This document shows, piece after piece, positions 15,408-25,551 of a stretch of 64,000 bases of DNA. The stretch's first letter is position 1, and each line of letters starts with the position of its first letter. The position numbers and the translations under genes are program-made. Source of the stretch: Martinezella tropici (GTDB lineage Bacteria; Pseudomonadota; Alphaproteobacteria; Rhizobiales; Rhizobiaceae); the NCBI RefSeq assembly GCF_003287875.1, contig NZ_QMKK01000015.1, forward strand, positions 38,054 to 102,053, given 5' to 3'. The notes beneath the pieces are model-generated. The model was not told where the DNA came from and did no database searches. It worked only from the letters and a program-made list of their open reading frames with translations.

Positions 15408-18400
15408 ATGGCGAACAAAAAGTACATCGAGTCGGTCGAGGACAAGGCCTTCCAGGCATTGGACGAAGCTCTGCAGATCGATTTCAGTGACGAGAGCTTG
15501 GAGTCTCGCAGTGCCCCTACACCCGATGTCCCGGAGCAAAAAGTGTCTGAGCCGCCGAAACAGCCGATAAAGCAGAGCAGGGATGATGCAGCCCGCAATA
15601 CCGGCGGCATGCGCAGCACTGCAGCCCCCGCCGCAACACCTCGCTCCGCCGAGGCGCCGAGAAATCCCAACCTTGCGGCTGCCAATGATGGCAATCGGGC
15701 AAGTTCCGCCAGCATCCTGAAGGCGCTGGACAGCGGCTCTCAGAGCCGGGCGGTGCGCAATGCCACGATCTTCTCGCTGTTCTGGATCATCGGCGGCGCC
15801 GGTCTCGCCTTCCTCCTCTACGGCACCCAGATCCGAAATATCCATTCCTTCGCCGATCTGGCCGCCCTGCCCGGCGTTATCGCCTGCATCGTCGGCATCA
15901 TCGTTCCGGTCCTTCTTTTCTATGCTTTCGGCATGATGATCTCGCGCGCGCATGACATGCGCAACGCGGCCCGCTCCATGGCGGAAGTCGCTTTGCGCCT
16001 GGTCGAGCCGGAAACGGTCGCCTCCGAGCGCATCATGACGGTCGGCCAGGCGGTACGGCGTGAAGTCTCGGCGATGAATGAGGGTATCGAGCGCACCATT
16101 GCGCGCGCCACCGAGCTGGAAACCCTCGTCCATTCCGAAGTCAACGCCCTGGAGCGCAGCTACGCCGACAACGAACTGCGCGTACGCGGCCTCGTCCACG
16201 AGCTCGGCACCGAACGCGACGCGATCATCAATCACGCCGAGCGAATCCGCTCGTCGATCGTCGGTGTACACGATCAGATCAAGGAAGATCTGTCGCTGGC
16301 GACCGAAGAGATCGCGGTACGCCTTTCCACCTCGGGCGAAGCCTTCGCGTCGATGATCGACACGCGCGCGGCCGTCTTGATGGAAAAGTCGGATTCTGCA
16401 GTCGAGGCGCTCGGCACGCTGCTTGCCGCCAAGACCGACAGCCTGTTGCAGAACCTCAATGCCTCCGGTCTGGCGCTGAGCCACGAATTCGATACCCGCC
16501 TGGAATCCCTGTCGTCGACCCTTTCCGAACGCGGCAAGGAACTGCTCGGCCACTTCGAAACACGCGCCTCAACCCTTGACGCGAACACCGAAAAGCTGAA
16601 CTCCGCGCTCAATGAACGTGCCCGCCAGCTCAATGAAACGCTGGTCGCGCGCACGAAGGAAATCAGCGAAAGCCTCACCGGCGGCGAGCGGTCCATCACC
16701 GGGACGCTGGACAATGTGCTGTCCCGCCTCAACACTGCGCTCGATGAAAAGGGCGCGAGCTTCCGTCAGAGCCTGCAGTCGACGGCCGATGACGCCATCA
16801 TGGATATAGACCTGCGCTCCGGCTTTTTCGACGAGCGCTTCCAGTCGACCATCGCGCAGCTTTCGACCGCCTTCGACGAACGCGTATCGGAATTCACCTC
16901 CGCCTTCGACAAGCGCGCCGGCTCGCTGGACAGCAAGCTGTCTGAAAGCCTGGCCCGCATCAATCAGAGCCTCGGCAGCAATTCGGATGCATTGGAAGGC
17001 ATTCTGACCTCCAGCATCGAACGTCTGGGCTCGCATCTCACCGATCAGTCTCTCGCGCTCGCGACCACTCTTGCGACCGGCCAGGAAGTGCTGGAAAGCG
17101 CAATCGGTTCCAGGGCCGGAGAGATCACCTCCGCGCTTCAGAATGCCACCAGCGGAATTTCCTCCGCCCTGGCATCGGGCACGAGCGAACTGAACACCAC
17201 CCTCGCCTCGCATGCCGACGCCTTCACCTCGGCGGTACAAGGGGTCACGCGGGATGTCTCGACCGCGCTGCAAAGCGGCACGGAAGAACTCACCACGGCC
17301 TTTGCCGGCCGCGCCAGCGAGATCAACAACACGCTCTCTTCCCGCACGAGCGAAATCACCCAGGCGCTTGGCTCCGCGCATGAACGCATCGATGCCGTTA
17401 TGGCCGCACGCAGCAGCGCGCTTTTCGGCGCGCTGACCGACAACCAGTCGCGGTTTGAACAAACGCTTGCCGAGCGTTCGCAGGCAATCACCGATGCCGT
17501 CAGCGGCTCTCACGAGCACCTGACCGCCGCCCTCGACGAACGCACATCGATGCTGGCGATTTCGCTGGCGGAAAACCAGCTCCGCCTCGAAAATACGCTG
17601 GCAAGCCGCGCCGACGCCATCACCGGCGCCGTTACCGATATGCATGGCAAGCTTGCCGACACGCTCGACGACAAGACGATGGCGCTTGCCATCGCCCTTT
17701 CCGAAGGTAAGTCCCGCTTGGAAGACGCTGTGTCCGGCCACGCGGATCATGTCGCCGGCACCATGGACGCAAAGACCAAGGAGTTCGCACGCGCGCTTGC
17801 CGAAGGTCAGGCGCGTCTCGAAAGCACCGTTTCCGGCCACGCCGAAAGCGTCACGAACGCTCTGGACGACAGAACCATGGCGCTCGCCATCGCGCTTTCC
17901 GAAAGCCAGGCAAGGCTGGAGGAAACCGTTTCCGGCCATGCCGAACGTGTCGCCGACACGCTGGACGGCAAGACCGGCGCGCTTGCCGCCGCCCTGACCA
18001 GCGGGCAAAGCCGCCTCGAAGAAACGCTCGCCAATCGCGCCGAGGAGATCATCAAGGCGTTTGCCGGCAATCATGCTTCCCTGGTCGACGCTCTCGATGA
18101 CAGGGCAATGGCGCTCGCCATTGCGCTTTCGGAAAGCCAGGCTCGTCTTGAGGGCGCAATCTCGGGTCACGCCGACCAGGTCACCACCACGCTCGACGAC
18201 AAGACGATGGCTCTGGCTATCGCCCTTTCGGAGGGTCAGGCACGACTGGAAGACACTGTCGCCGGCCACGCCGAACGGGTTGCCGATACGATGGACAGCA
18301 GGACGAAGGCACTGTCCGACGCGCTGACGTCAGGCCACTCCCGCCTCGAGGCCACGCTTGCCAACCGCGCCGAAGCGATCACCAGCGCCTTCACCGGCAA

Positions 18401-21400
18401 TCATGCTGCTCTGGCGGATGCTTTGGACGAAAAGGCGATGGCTCTCGCCATTTCCCTCTCCGATACGCAGTCTCGGCTTGAGGATGCCGTATCAAGCCGG
18501 CTGGACGCACTGTCCGAAACGGTTGCCGGAACGCACGACAAGATCGTCAACAGCCTTGACGACAAGACAATGTCCCTGGCGATCGCCCTTTCGGAAAACC
18601 ACGCGAAACTCGAGGAAACCCTGGAGAACAGCGCCAAGGCCATTGCCCACACCGTCGCCAGCGGCCACGAGGCATTGACCAATACGCTCGATGACAAGAG
18701 CATGGCCTTTGCAATCTCGCTCGCCGAAAACCAGAACCGTTTCGAAAGCACTCTGGAAGAGCGCGCCAATGCCCTGCTCGATAGCGTCTCCGGCGCTGAA
18801 GCACGGGTTGCCGGCGCCTTCGGCGACAAGGCGGACGCAATCCGTGCCGCCTACAGCGAAAATCAGGATCGTCTCGATCGCTCGCTCGCAGTTCATACAG
18901 AAGCCCTGTCCGGCTTGCTCGGGAGCAGCAGCGATCGTATCGAAACCGTTCTCGGCTCCACGACGCGCCAGCTCGAAAATACGCTTGGTGTCGGTCTGTC
19001 TCAGATGGACGAGAACCTTGCTTCCGCCTACGAGCGCATGCGCTCGACACTGGAAGATCGCAGCAACGCGATCAGCCTGACTCTGCGGGACGCCCATGAG
19101 CAGATCGACAACACGCTTATGGAGCAGACGACAGCCATCGGCACCTCCATCGCCACAAGCGCCAGCATGCTCGAAATGTCGCTGGAGGACCGCGAGGCAT
19201 CGCTGCGTCGGACCATCGATGCAAGCGCAAGGACATTGGAAGAACGCCTTAACAGCGGCGCGGGCGACGTTGCCGGCCGCATCCAGCAGGCCGCCGGCGA
19301 CATCCAGCGTTCGGCCGAGACCTTCTCGTCCAACCTCAACCAGACGATCGAGGGCATGACCGGCCGCTTCGCCGAGACCGGCTCCCGCGTCGAGGCGAGC
19401 CTGTCGGCTCTTGAGAACCGGATCCACGAAGGCGTCACGGGCGTCACGGCCCAGGTCGACGCGGCCGGCAACCGTCTCTCCGAAACGCTGGCGAGCGGCG
19501 CCGCCCAGATCGACAATAGCGGCAGCCAGGCCGCGGCCCGCATCGAAGAGCGCCTGTCGACCATGGATCGCGCCCTCAATGTCGGCCTTGAAGCCGTCAA
19601 CCGCACGATCGAGGGCAAGGCCGCCAATCTCGCGACAACGCTGCGCACGGCCGTTGCCGATGCAGCCCAGGGCATGGATACGGAGGCAACGCGTACGGCC
19701 GAGCTGCTTGCCAATACCGGCCAGCAGTTCGCGGACAACCTCGGCAATCACAGCGACGCGTTCGCACGCGCCATGACCGAGCGCTCCAACGATCTCGTCA
19801 ATCGCGTCTCGGAAACACAGAACCGCTTGGCGAGCCAGGCCGCGGCTGTCGCCCAGACTTTCTCGGAAGCGGGCAACGCAATCGTCAACAAGGTTGCCGA
19901 AGCCGAAGGCCTCGTCAGCAACCAGGTCAACACGATCTCGCAAGCCCTGTCTTCGGCAGAACAGTCGCTGGAAGCGCGTGGCGCGGCCATCCGCAATACG
20001 CTGACCGGCGGCAGCGAGCAGATTGCCGCCACGATGGCACAGGTCGAGCGCGCGCTCGACGAGCGCAGCACGGCCATCCGCACCTCCCTGGAAGAGCGTG
20101 CCCGCGAGATCGACGCAACCCTTACCGGCGTCGACAACGCGCTGGAAGCCCGCGGCGCATCCATCCGCACATCGCTCGACGAGCGCACCCGCGAGCTCAA
20201 TTCGATGCTGGCTGGACGCTCCACGGAGCTCTCCCGCCTCATCGACGAAAAAGCCCGTCCGATCGTCGATCGCTACGCGGCAACAGGCCAGGAAGCGGCA
20301 GCCCTGATCTCGGCAGCCGCCCAGGAAAGCACGGAACGCCTGCGCGCCGAAAATGCCGCCTTGATCAACGCGATCGCATCGCGCACGGAACATGCGGTCA
20401 ATACGGTCAGTGCGCTCGAGAACAACCTGCTTGCAAGCGTCAACGGCATCATCGCCCGCCTCGCCGAGAACAATTCCGCGATCGCTGGACTGCTGACCAA
20501 TGCCGCGACCGAGTTCGCGACCGTTGACGATCGTCTCACCGCGACGTCGACGCGCTTCGCCGAATCCGCGGCGAAAGCCGGCGAGATGGTTTCAGCCTCC
20601 AGCCGCCTTCTCGAAGGCAAGGTCGACAAGCTGTCCGAAATCACCGGCCAGACGCTGTCGCAGGTCGGCAGTATCGTCGGCCGCTTCGACGATCACTCCA
20701 AGGTTCTGACGCAGGCTTCCCAGCTTCTCGGTGCGGCACAGTCGAACCTCGTCTCGACGCTGGAAGAGCGTGAGACAGCATTGCAGAACCTTGCCGTCGG
20801 CCTCGTTCAGCGATCGGAAGAGATCGAGAACACCATGCGCGCCCTCGGCACCATGGTGGAAACCGCCTTCGACCGTGCCGAGCAGCGCTCCAATCAGGTC
20901 ACCGGCAATCTGCGCCAGAGTGTCCAATCCTCCTTCGCAGACATCGGTCGTGTCCTCTCCGAGACGGAGAAGCGCGCCGAAGATGCCGCGGAGAACATGC
21001 GCGCCGCATTGCACAAGGCCGGCGAGGACGCGAGCCAGGCTGTCGAAAGCACCTTCGCCAATACCGAACGCCGCTCCAGCGAACTGACAAACCGTCTGCG
21101 CGGCGGCCTCACGGCGTCGCTCTCCGAGGTCGAGCAGATGCTCGCCGATGCCGGCAAGACTTCCGATACGGCCGCACAGCAGCTGCGCGAGACGCTGCGT
21201 GTCGCCGTCGATGACGCTATCGGCCGCTTCGCCGGTGCGACGGACGAGATCCGTCGCTCGGCCGGCGATATTCGCCGCGAACTCGACCTTACCCGCAGCG
21301 AATTGAAGCGCGGTGCCTTCGACCTTCCGGAAGAAGCGAAGGAAAGCGCTGCTGCCATGCGCCGCGCCGTCGCCGAACAGATCAAGGCGCTGCAGGATAT

Positions 21401-22154
21401 CTCTCAGATCGTTGGCCGCTCGACGCAGCAGCTGGAGATTTCCGAGCCGTCGGCCCGCGCTCTGGCGGATGCACAGCCGGCCCAGCGCCCGCAGCCGGCG
21501 GCTCCCGCCCCGGCTCCGGCTGCCGCCGCTCCCCGACCGCAGCAGCCTGCCCCCCAGCAGCCGGTGCCGCAGCAGCCTTCGATTGAGTCCCTGGGTCTGC
21601 GCGGCTCCATCCCCGCAGAGCGTCCGGCGGCTCAGCCGCAACGTCCCGTCGAAACGCCGGCCCCTGCCCGCCAGGAAGCAGCCGGCGGCGGCTGGATCAG
21701 CGACCTGCTGCGTGGCGCCTCGCGTGACGAAAACGCCGGTCTGCAGCCGGCGCGCCAGGCAACATCGAAAGCACCGGCGGAACCGGCACCCGCCGCACGC
21801 AATCCGCGCCATGTCGTGGAATCGCTGAACTCGCTCTCGGTCGATATCGCCCGCGCCATCGATCACGACGCGTCGGTCGACCTGTGGCGCCGCTACCAGC
21901 GTGGCGAACGCGATGTGTTCACCCGCCGCCTCTACACGCTCAAGGGCCAGCAGACCTTTGACGAAATCAAGCGCAAGTATGACCGCGAGCCCGAATTCCG
22001 CACGGCAGTCGATCGCTACATCGCCGATTTCGAAAAACTGCTCGCCGATGTCCAGCGTACGGACCGCGATCGCACCGTCACGCAATCCTATCTCACGTCG
22101 GATACCGGCAAGGTCTACACGATGCTGGCCCACGCAGCCGGCCGCCTGAACTGA
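15408..22154 (+). CDS. Giant growth-pole-ring protein (GPR/RgsE type), apolipoprotein-like coiled coil
   Basis: 2248 residues. A soluble N-terminal 115 residues is followed by two membrane helices (about 118-140 and 152-174). About 1800 residues of heptad/hendecad helix with apolipoprotein A1/A4/E-like repeats come next, then a Pro/Gln/Ala-rich linker (about 2023-2100). A conserved C-terminal domain of about 110 residues ends the protein (LNSLSVDIARAIDHDASVDL onwards). This matches Agrobacterium GPR (about 2100 residues) and Sinorhizobium RgsE, which form a ring at the growing pole and are needed for unipolar growth in Rhizobiales. Older annotations call it kinesin-like, without motor motifs. 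The product is inner-membrane anchored with the coiled coil presumably in the periplasm or cytoplasm; topology cannot be settled here. Two CtrA boxes lie upstream and a terminator follows. Confidence 0.87.
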   Translation: MANKKYIESVEDKAFQALDEALQIDFSDESLESRSAPTPDVPEQKVSEPPKQPIKQSRDDAARNTGGMRSTAAPAATPRSAEAPRNPNLAAANDGNRASSASILKALDSGSQSRAVRNATIFSLFWIIGGAGLAFLLYGTQIRNIHSFADLAALPGVIACIVGIIVPVLLFYAFGMMISRAHDMRNAARSMAEVALRLVEPETVASERIMTVGQAVRREVSAMNEGIERTIARATELETLVHSEVNALERSYADNELRVRGLVHELGTERDAIINHAERIRSSIVGVHDQIKEDLSLATEEIAVRLSTSGEAFASMIDTRAAVLMEKSDSAVEALGTLLAAKTDSLLQNLNASGLALSHEFDTRLESLSSTLSERGKELLGHFETRASTLDANTEKLNSALNERARQLNETLVARTKEISESLTGGERSITGTLDNVLSRLNTALDEKGASFRQSLQSTADDAIMDIDLRSGFFDERFQSTIAQLSTAFDERVSEFTSAFDKRAGSLDSKLSESLARINQSLGSNSDALEGILTSSIERLGSHLTDQSLALATTLATGQEVLESAIGSRAGEITSALQNATSGISSALASGTSELNTTLASHADAFTSAVQGVTRDVSTALQSGTEELTTAFAGRASEINNTLSSRTSEITQALGSAHERIDAVMAARSSALFGALTDNQSRFEQTLAERSQAITDAVSGSHEHLTAALDERTSMLAISLAENQLRLENTLASRADAITGAVTDMHGKLADTLDDKTMALAIALSEGKSRLEDAVSGHADHVAGTMDAKTKEFARALAEGQARLESTVSGHAESVTNALDDRTMALAIALSESQARLEETVSGHAERVADTLDGKTGALAAALTSGQSRLEETLANRAEEIIKAFAGNHASLVDALDDRAMALAIALSESQARLEGAISGHADQVTTTLDDKTMALAIALSEGQARLEDTVAGHAERVADTMDSRTKALSDALTSGHSRLEATLANRAEAITSAFTGNHAALADALDEKAMALAISLSDTQSRLEDAVSSRLDALSETVAGTHDKIVNSLDDKTMSLAIALSENHAKLEETLENSAKAIAHTVASGHEALTNTLDDKSMAFAISLAENQNRFESTLEERANALLDSVSGAEARVAGAFGDKADAIRAAYSENQDRLDRSLAVHTEALSGLLGSSSDRIETVLGSTTRQLENTLGVGLSQMDENLASAYERMRSTLEDRSNAISLTLRDAHEQIDNTLMEQTTAIGTSIATSASMLEMSLEDREASLRRTIDASARTLEERLNSGAGDVAGRIQQAAGDIQRSAETFSSNLNQTIEGMTGRFAETGSRVEASLSALENRIHEGVTGVTAQVDAAGNRLSETLASGAAQIDNSGSQAAARIEERLSTMDRALNVGLEAVNRTIEGKAANLATTLRTAVADAAQGMDTEATRTAELLANTGQQFADNLGNHSDAFARAMTERSNDLVNRVSETQNRLASQAAAVAQTFSEAGNAIVNKVAEAEGLVSNQVNTISQALSSAEQSLEARGAAIRNTLTGGSEQIAATMAQVERALDERSTAIRTSLEERAREIDATLTGVDNALEARGASIRTSLDERTRELNSMLAGRSTELSRLIDEKARPIVDRYAATGQEAAALISAAAQESTERLRAENAALINAIASRTEHAVNTVSALENNLLASVNGIIARLAENNSAIAGLLTNAATEFATVDDRLTATSTRFAESAAKAGEMVSASSRLLEGKVDKLSEITGQTLSQVGSIVGRFDDHSKVLTQASQLLGAAQSNLVSTLEERETALQNLAVGLVQRSEEIENTMRALGTMVETAFDRAEQRSNQVTGNLRQSVQSSFADIGRVLSETEKRAEDAAENMRAALHKAGEDASQAVESTFANTERRSSELTNRLRGGLTASLSEVEQMLADAGKTSDTAAQQLRETLRVAVDDAIGRFAGATDEIRRSAGDIRRELDLTRSELKRGAFDLPEEAKESAAAMRRAVAEQIKALQDISQIVGRSTQQLEISEPSARALADAQPAQRPQPAAPAPAPAAAAPRPQQPAPQQPVPQQPSIESLGLRGSIPAERPAAQPQRPVETPAPARQEAAGGGWISDLLRGASRDENAGLQPARQATSKAPAEPAPAARNPRHVVESLNSLSVDIARAIDHDASVDLWRRYQRGERDVFTRRLYTLKGQQTFDEIKRKYDREPEFRTAVDRYIADFEKLLADVQRTDRDRTVTQSYLTSDTGKVYTMLAHAAGRLN
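17664..18818 (+). repeat. Tandem 33/44-residue repeats in exact 11-residue register (coding)
   Basis: Residues 753-1137 of the giant protein divide without remainder into ten units of 33 or 44 residues, i.e. multiples of 11. Most units begin with L-D-D-K/R-(T/A)-M-A-L-A-I-A, followed by a LSEGQARLEDT-like 11-mer and a VSGHAERVADT-like 11-mer. The 44-residue units add a fourth 11-mer such as FAGNHASLVDA. Block starts by residue are 753, 786, 819, 852, 896, 929, 962, 1006, 1050 and 1094. Hendecad repeats are the period of apolipoprotein helices. Confidence 0.85.
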
Positions 22155-22181
22155 GGCAAAGATAAGAAACGAATACTCAAT

Positions 22182-22205
22182 CCCCGGCTCGAGAGCCGGG
22201 GTTTT
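22182..22205 (+). terminator. Rho-independent terminator of the giant growth-pole gene
   Basis: CCCCGGCT and AGCCGGGG (22182-22189 and 22194-22201) with a 4-base loop, then TTTT. Confidence 0.85.
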
Positions 22206-22237
22206 GATTCAATGCCTTCTTCCCATTTGACGGCATG

Positions 22238-22263
22238 AAAAAGGGCGGTCCCGAAGGCCGCCC
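22238..22263 (-). terminator. Rho-independent terminator of the RcnB-like gene
   Basis: On the minus strand a GGGCGGCC/ACCGCCC stem (22243-22263) is followed by five T (22238-22242), 30 bases after the stop codon. Confidence 0.75.
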
Positions 22264-22293
22264 CTGCTTCGCCTGCCAATGATTGCGCCCGAT

Positions 22294-22620
22294 TTACCGG
22301 GCCTCATGCACCTTCGAAATCAGCCCGCTGGTAATGCCGACAAGCAGGAAGCTGTTCTTGAGGCGAACCCAGTGATAGCCGCGCGGAGGCGTGGACAGCC
22401 GGTAGGCGCGGTAGTCGATTTCCGTTGCGCGGCGGCGGTCGGAGGCCGACAGGCGGCGCCCCTTGACCCAACCGCCCTTGCGGATAACGACCTTCTTCTT
22501 CACCGCCTCTTTCTGAACGACGGCCTGCTTGCCGGCAGGAGCCGGCTTGACCTGCGCTGTCGCAGCCAGCGGCATCGCCAGAACGGAAGCCGCAAGAAGG
22601 GCGGTGAAGATTTTTCTCAT
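22294..22620 (-). CDS. RcnB-family periplasmic protein
   Basis: 108 residues. The signal peptide MRKIFTALLAASVLAMPLAATAQ ends near residue 23. The mature part is short and very basic (KKKVVIRKGG). It ends in the RcnB-like block DYRAYRLSTPPRGYHWVRLKN followed by FLLVGITSGLI. RcnB of E. coli tunes nickel/cobalt export, but most family members are uncharacterised. The ATG at 22620 has GAGGAA 7 bases upstream; earlier in-frame ATG codons have none. Confidence 0.8.
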   Translation of the reverse strand: MRKIFTALLAASVLAMPLAATAQVKPAPAGKQAVVQKEAVKKKVVIRKGGWVKGRRLSASDRRRATEIDYRAYRLSTPPRGYHWVRLKNSFLLVGITSGLISKVHEAR

Positions 22621-22757
22621 TGGTTGTTTCCTCATTTCAGAATCTGCACGCGAACTTACCGTGACAGACATGAAACGAGTCTGACAGTCGAATTACAATT
22701 CCGTAATAGAGGCGACGGCAGGCAGGTTTTCCATTGCATTGCCGGAAGTCATCGCCC

Positions 22758-24368
22758 TCACAGTTCATCGTAGTTGAACCAGTCGAAATCCGCTGTCTTT
22801 ACCCGGCCGGATGTGTCGAAGGCAAACATGCCGACGAAAGCACCGGTGAAGGAACCGTGCTCGCCGCGCCCGCCCTCATCCGAGATGACGCCGGCATCGA
22901 GGACCGGCCCGATAGCCTGCCATGCGCCCATCCCTTCCGCCTGCCAGAAGAACTGTAGGTCGTTGTCGCGCACCTCCATGGCAAGCTGGATCCTTCCATC
23001 GGGCACGGCAACCCCGCCCTCGATCGGAAAACTCAGGCGGCCGTTCGGATAATCGCCCGGGCAAGTCATGATGGTGACGCAGCGGCCGAGCTTCTCGTGC
23101 AGGGTCACGGCAATGGCATGCAGCTTGAAGCGATTGTAGTAATGCGTCAGGCCAGCGACCTGCTGATAGGTGTCGGGCTCGAAATCGACGACGGTTTCGG
23201 CCCGGAAGCTGTGATGCTCCTGCCGGCGGGCGACAAGCGCTTGCTCGAACCAGGAACCGATGCTCTCGCGGGCGATAAGCCGCAAATGGCCAGGACGTTC
23301 CGCTACGCTGAAGATGCGTTCAGGCTGCGGTGTGCGCAGCCATTGGAAATCCATCGGCAGTCTGGCCTCATCGAAATTGTAACCGTTGCGGCGCGGCTTT
23401 TGGACCGGCACGGCACCGTTCAAGCCTGCGACCTCGACATCTGGAACGCTGGTGCCATTTTCGAGATAGAGCCAGCCATCCTCCTTCCACACGCATTTCT
23501 GCAAAGCCGTCTCGCGGCCGAGCGTGCAGCGACGATGCGGCGGCAGAGGCCGCCCGCAAAGATGCGTATGGTAGAATTGCCCGTCATGCGTCTCGACATA
23601 CTGGCCATGGCCCGCACGTTGCAGCGCCGCCTCCGGATGATCCTTCGAGATAATCAGGTGCTTGTTCGGATGCAGTTCGTACGGCCCGGCAATATCGCTG
23701 GATCGGGCCATGGTCACGGCATGATCATAGCCGGTGCCGCCCTCCGCCGTGGTCAGATAGTACCAGCCGTTGCGCTTGAAGAGATGCGGCCCCTCGACCA
23801 GCCCCAGTTCCGTACCGGCAAAGATATTCCTGATCGGCCCCTTCAACGATTTCGTCGCCGGGTCCCATTCCTGCAGCAGGATGCCGTCGAAGGCCGGTGT
23901 CTTCGGCGAGCCACCATAGCTCTCGGTACGATGGTTCCATTGCATGTTGACGAACCACTTGCGGCCGTCATCGTCATGGAACAGAGACGGGTCGAAACCG
24001 GAGGAGTTGACATAGGCCGGTTCGGACCATTCGCCTTCGATGGTCGGCGAGGTCACGATGTAGTTATGGGCGTCCTTGAAGTTTCCGTCATAGCGCTTGA
24101 CGTCGGTATAGACGAGCCAGAACAGCCCATCCGCGTAAGAGAGGCAGGGCGCCCAGATGCCGCAGCTATCGGGTTCGCCGCGCATGTCGAGTTGCGAAGC
24201 GCGCTCCAGCGGCCGCCTCACGAGCGTCCAGTTCACCAGATCGCGGGAGTGATGGATTTGGACGCCCGGATACCATTCGAATGTCGAGGTGGCGATATAG
24301 TAGTCCTCGCCGACGCGGCAAATGGACGGGTCGGGATTGAAGCCCGGCAGGATCGGATTGCGGATCAT
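22758..24368 (-). CDS. Glycoside hydrolase family 43, beta-xylosidase-like
   Basis: 536 residues. An N-terminal five-bladed propeller starts with MIRNPILPGFNPDPSI, whose Asp13 is the family's general base position. SSGFDPSLFHDDDG supplies the pKa-modulating Asp, and GLVEGPHLFKR the acid Glu. A C-terminal beta-sandwich (about 330-536) is like that of beta-xylosidases of the XynB type. It has no signal peptide, so it acts in the cytoplasm on imported oligosaccharides. Expected activity is release of xylose and possibly arabinose. GGAGGAG precedes the ATG at 24368. A terminator-like hairpin separates it from the aldo/keto reductase upstream. Confidence 0.88.
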   Translation of the reverse strand: MIRNPILPGFNPDPSICRVGEDYYIATSTFEWYPGVQIHHSRDLVNWTLVRRPLERASQLDMRGEPDSCGIWAPCLSYADGLFWLVYTDVKRYDGNFKDAHNYIVTSPTIEGEWSEPAYVNSSGFDPSLFHDDDGRKWFVNMQWNHRTESYGGSPKTPAFDGILLQEWDPATKSLKGPIRNIFAGTELGLVEGPHLFKRNGWYYLTTAEGGTGYDHAVTMARSSDIAGPYELHPNKHLIISKDHPEAALQRAGHGQYVETHDGQFYHTHLCGRPLPPHRRCTLGRETALQKCVWKEDGWLYLENGTSVPDVEVAGLNGAVPVQKPRRNGYNFDEARLPMDFQWLRTPQPERIFSVAERPGHLRLIARESIGSWFEQALVARRQEHHSFRAETVVDFEPDTYQQVAGLTHYYNRFKLHAIAVTLHEKLGRCVTIMTCPGDYPNGRLSFPIEGGVAVPDGRIQLAMEVRDNDLQFFWQAEGMGAWQAIGPVLDAGVISDEGGRGEHGSFTGAFVGMFAFDTSGRVKTADFDWFNYDEL

Positions 24369-24410
24369 GAAATTCTCTCCTCCGGAGACCGTAACAAGCG
24401 GCAATTAAGG

Positions 24411-24438
24411 TAAAACGCCCGGAAACCGGTTCCGGGCG
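24411..24438 (-). terminator. Terminator-like stem-loop between the aldo/keto reductase and GH43 genes
   Basis: CGCCCGGAA and TTCCGGGCG (24416-24424 and 24430-24438) form a perfect 9-bp stem with a 5-base loop, followed on the minus strand by TTTT. It lies 43 bases before the GH43 start, so it may limit read-through or mark the end of the preceding gene. Confidence 0.65.
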
Positions 24439-24449
24439 CCTTGGGATGA

Positions 24450-25481
<1,032 letters not shown>

Positions 25482-25501
25482 GATGGAATTCCTTCGAGAT
25501 G

Positions 25502-25532
25502 AAAAAGCGCGCGGGGTTGGTCACCCGCGCGC
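25502..25532 (-). terminator. Rho-independent terminator after the Gfo/Idh/MocA gene
   Basis: GCGCGCGGG and CCCGCGCGC (25507-25515 and 25524-25532) form a 9-bp stem; on the minus strand five T follow (25502-25506). It lies about 20 bases after the oxidoreductase stop and 21 before the next start. Confidence 0.75.
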
Positions 25533-25551
25533 AAACTAGCTCTTCCAGCGC

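Noticed and set aside
15165..22133. Very long antisense open frames opposite the giant growth-pole gene (462, 566, 633 and 513 codons)
   Set aside because: They are shadows of a GC-rich, repetitive gene; their products are low-complexity, show no motifs, and have no ribosome sites.
23097..24413. Open frame of 438 codons opposite the GH43 gene
   Set aside because: The GH43 gene is unmistakable; the antisense product has no recognisable domain.
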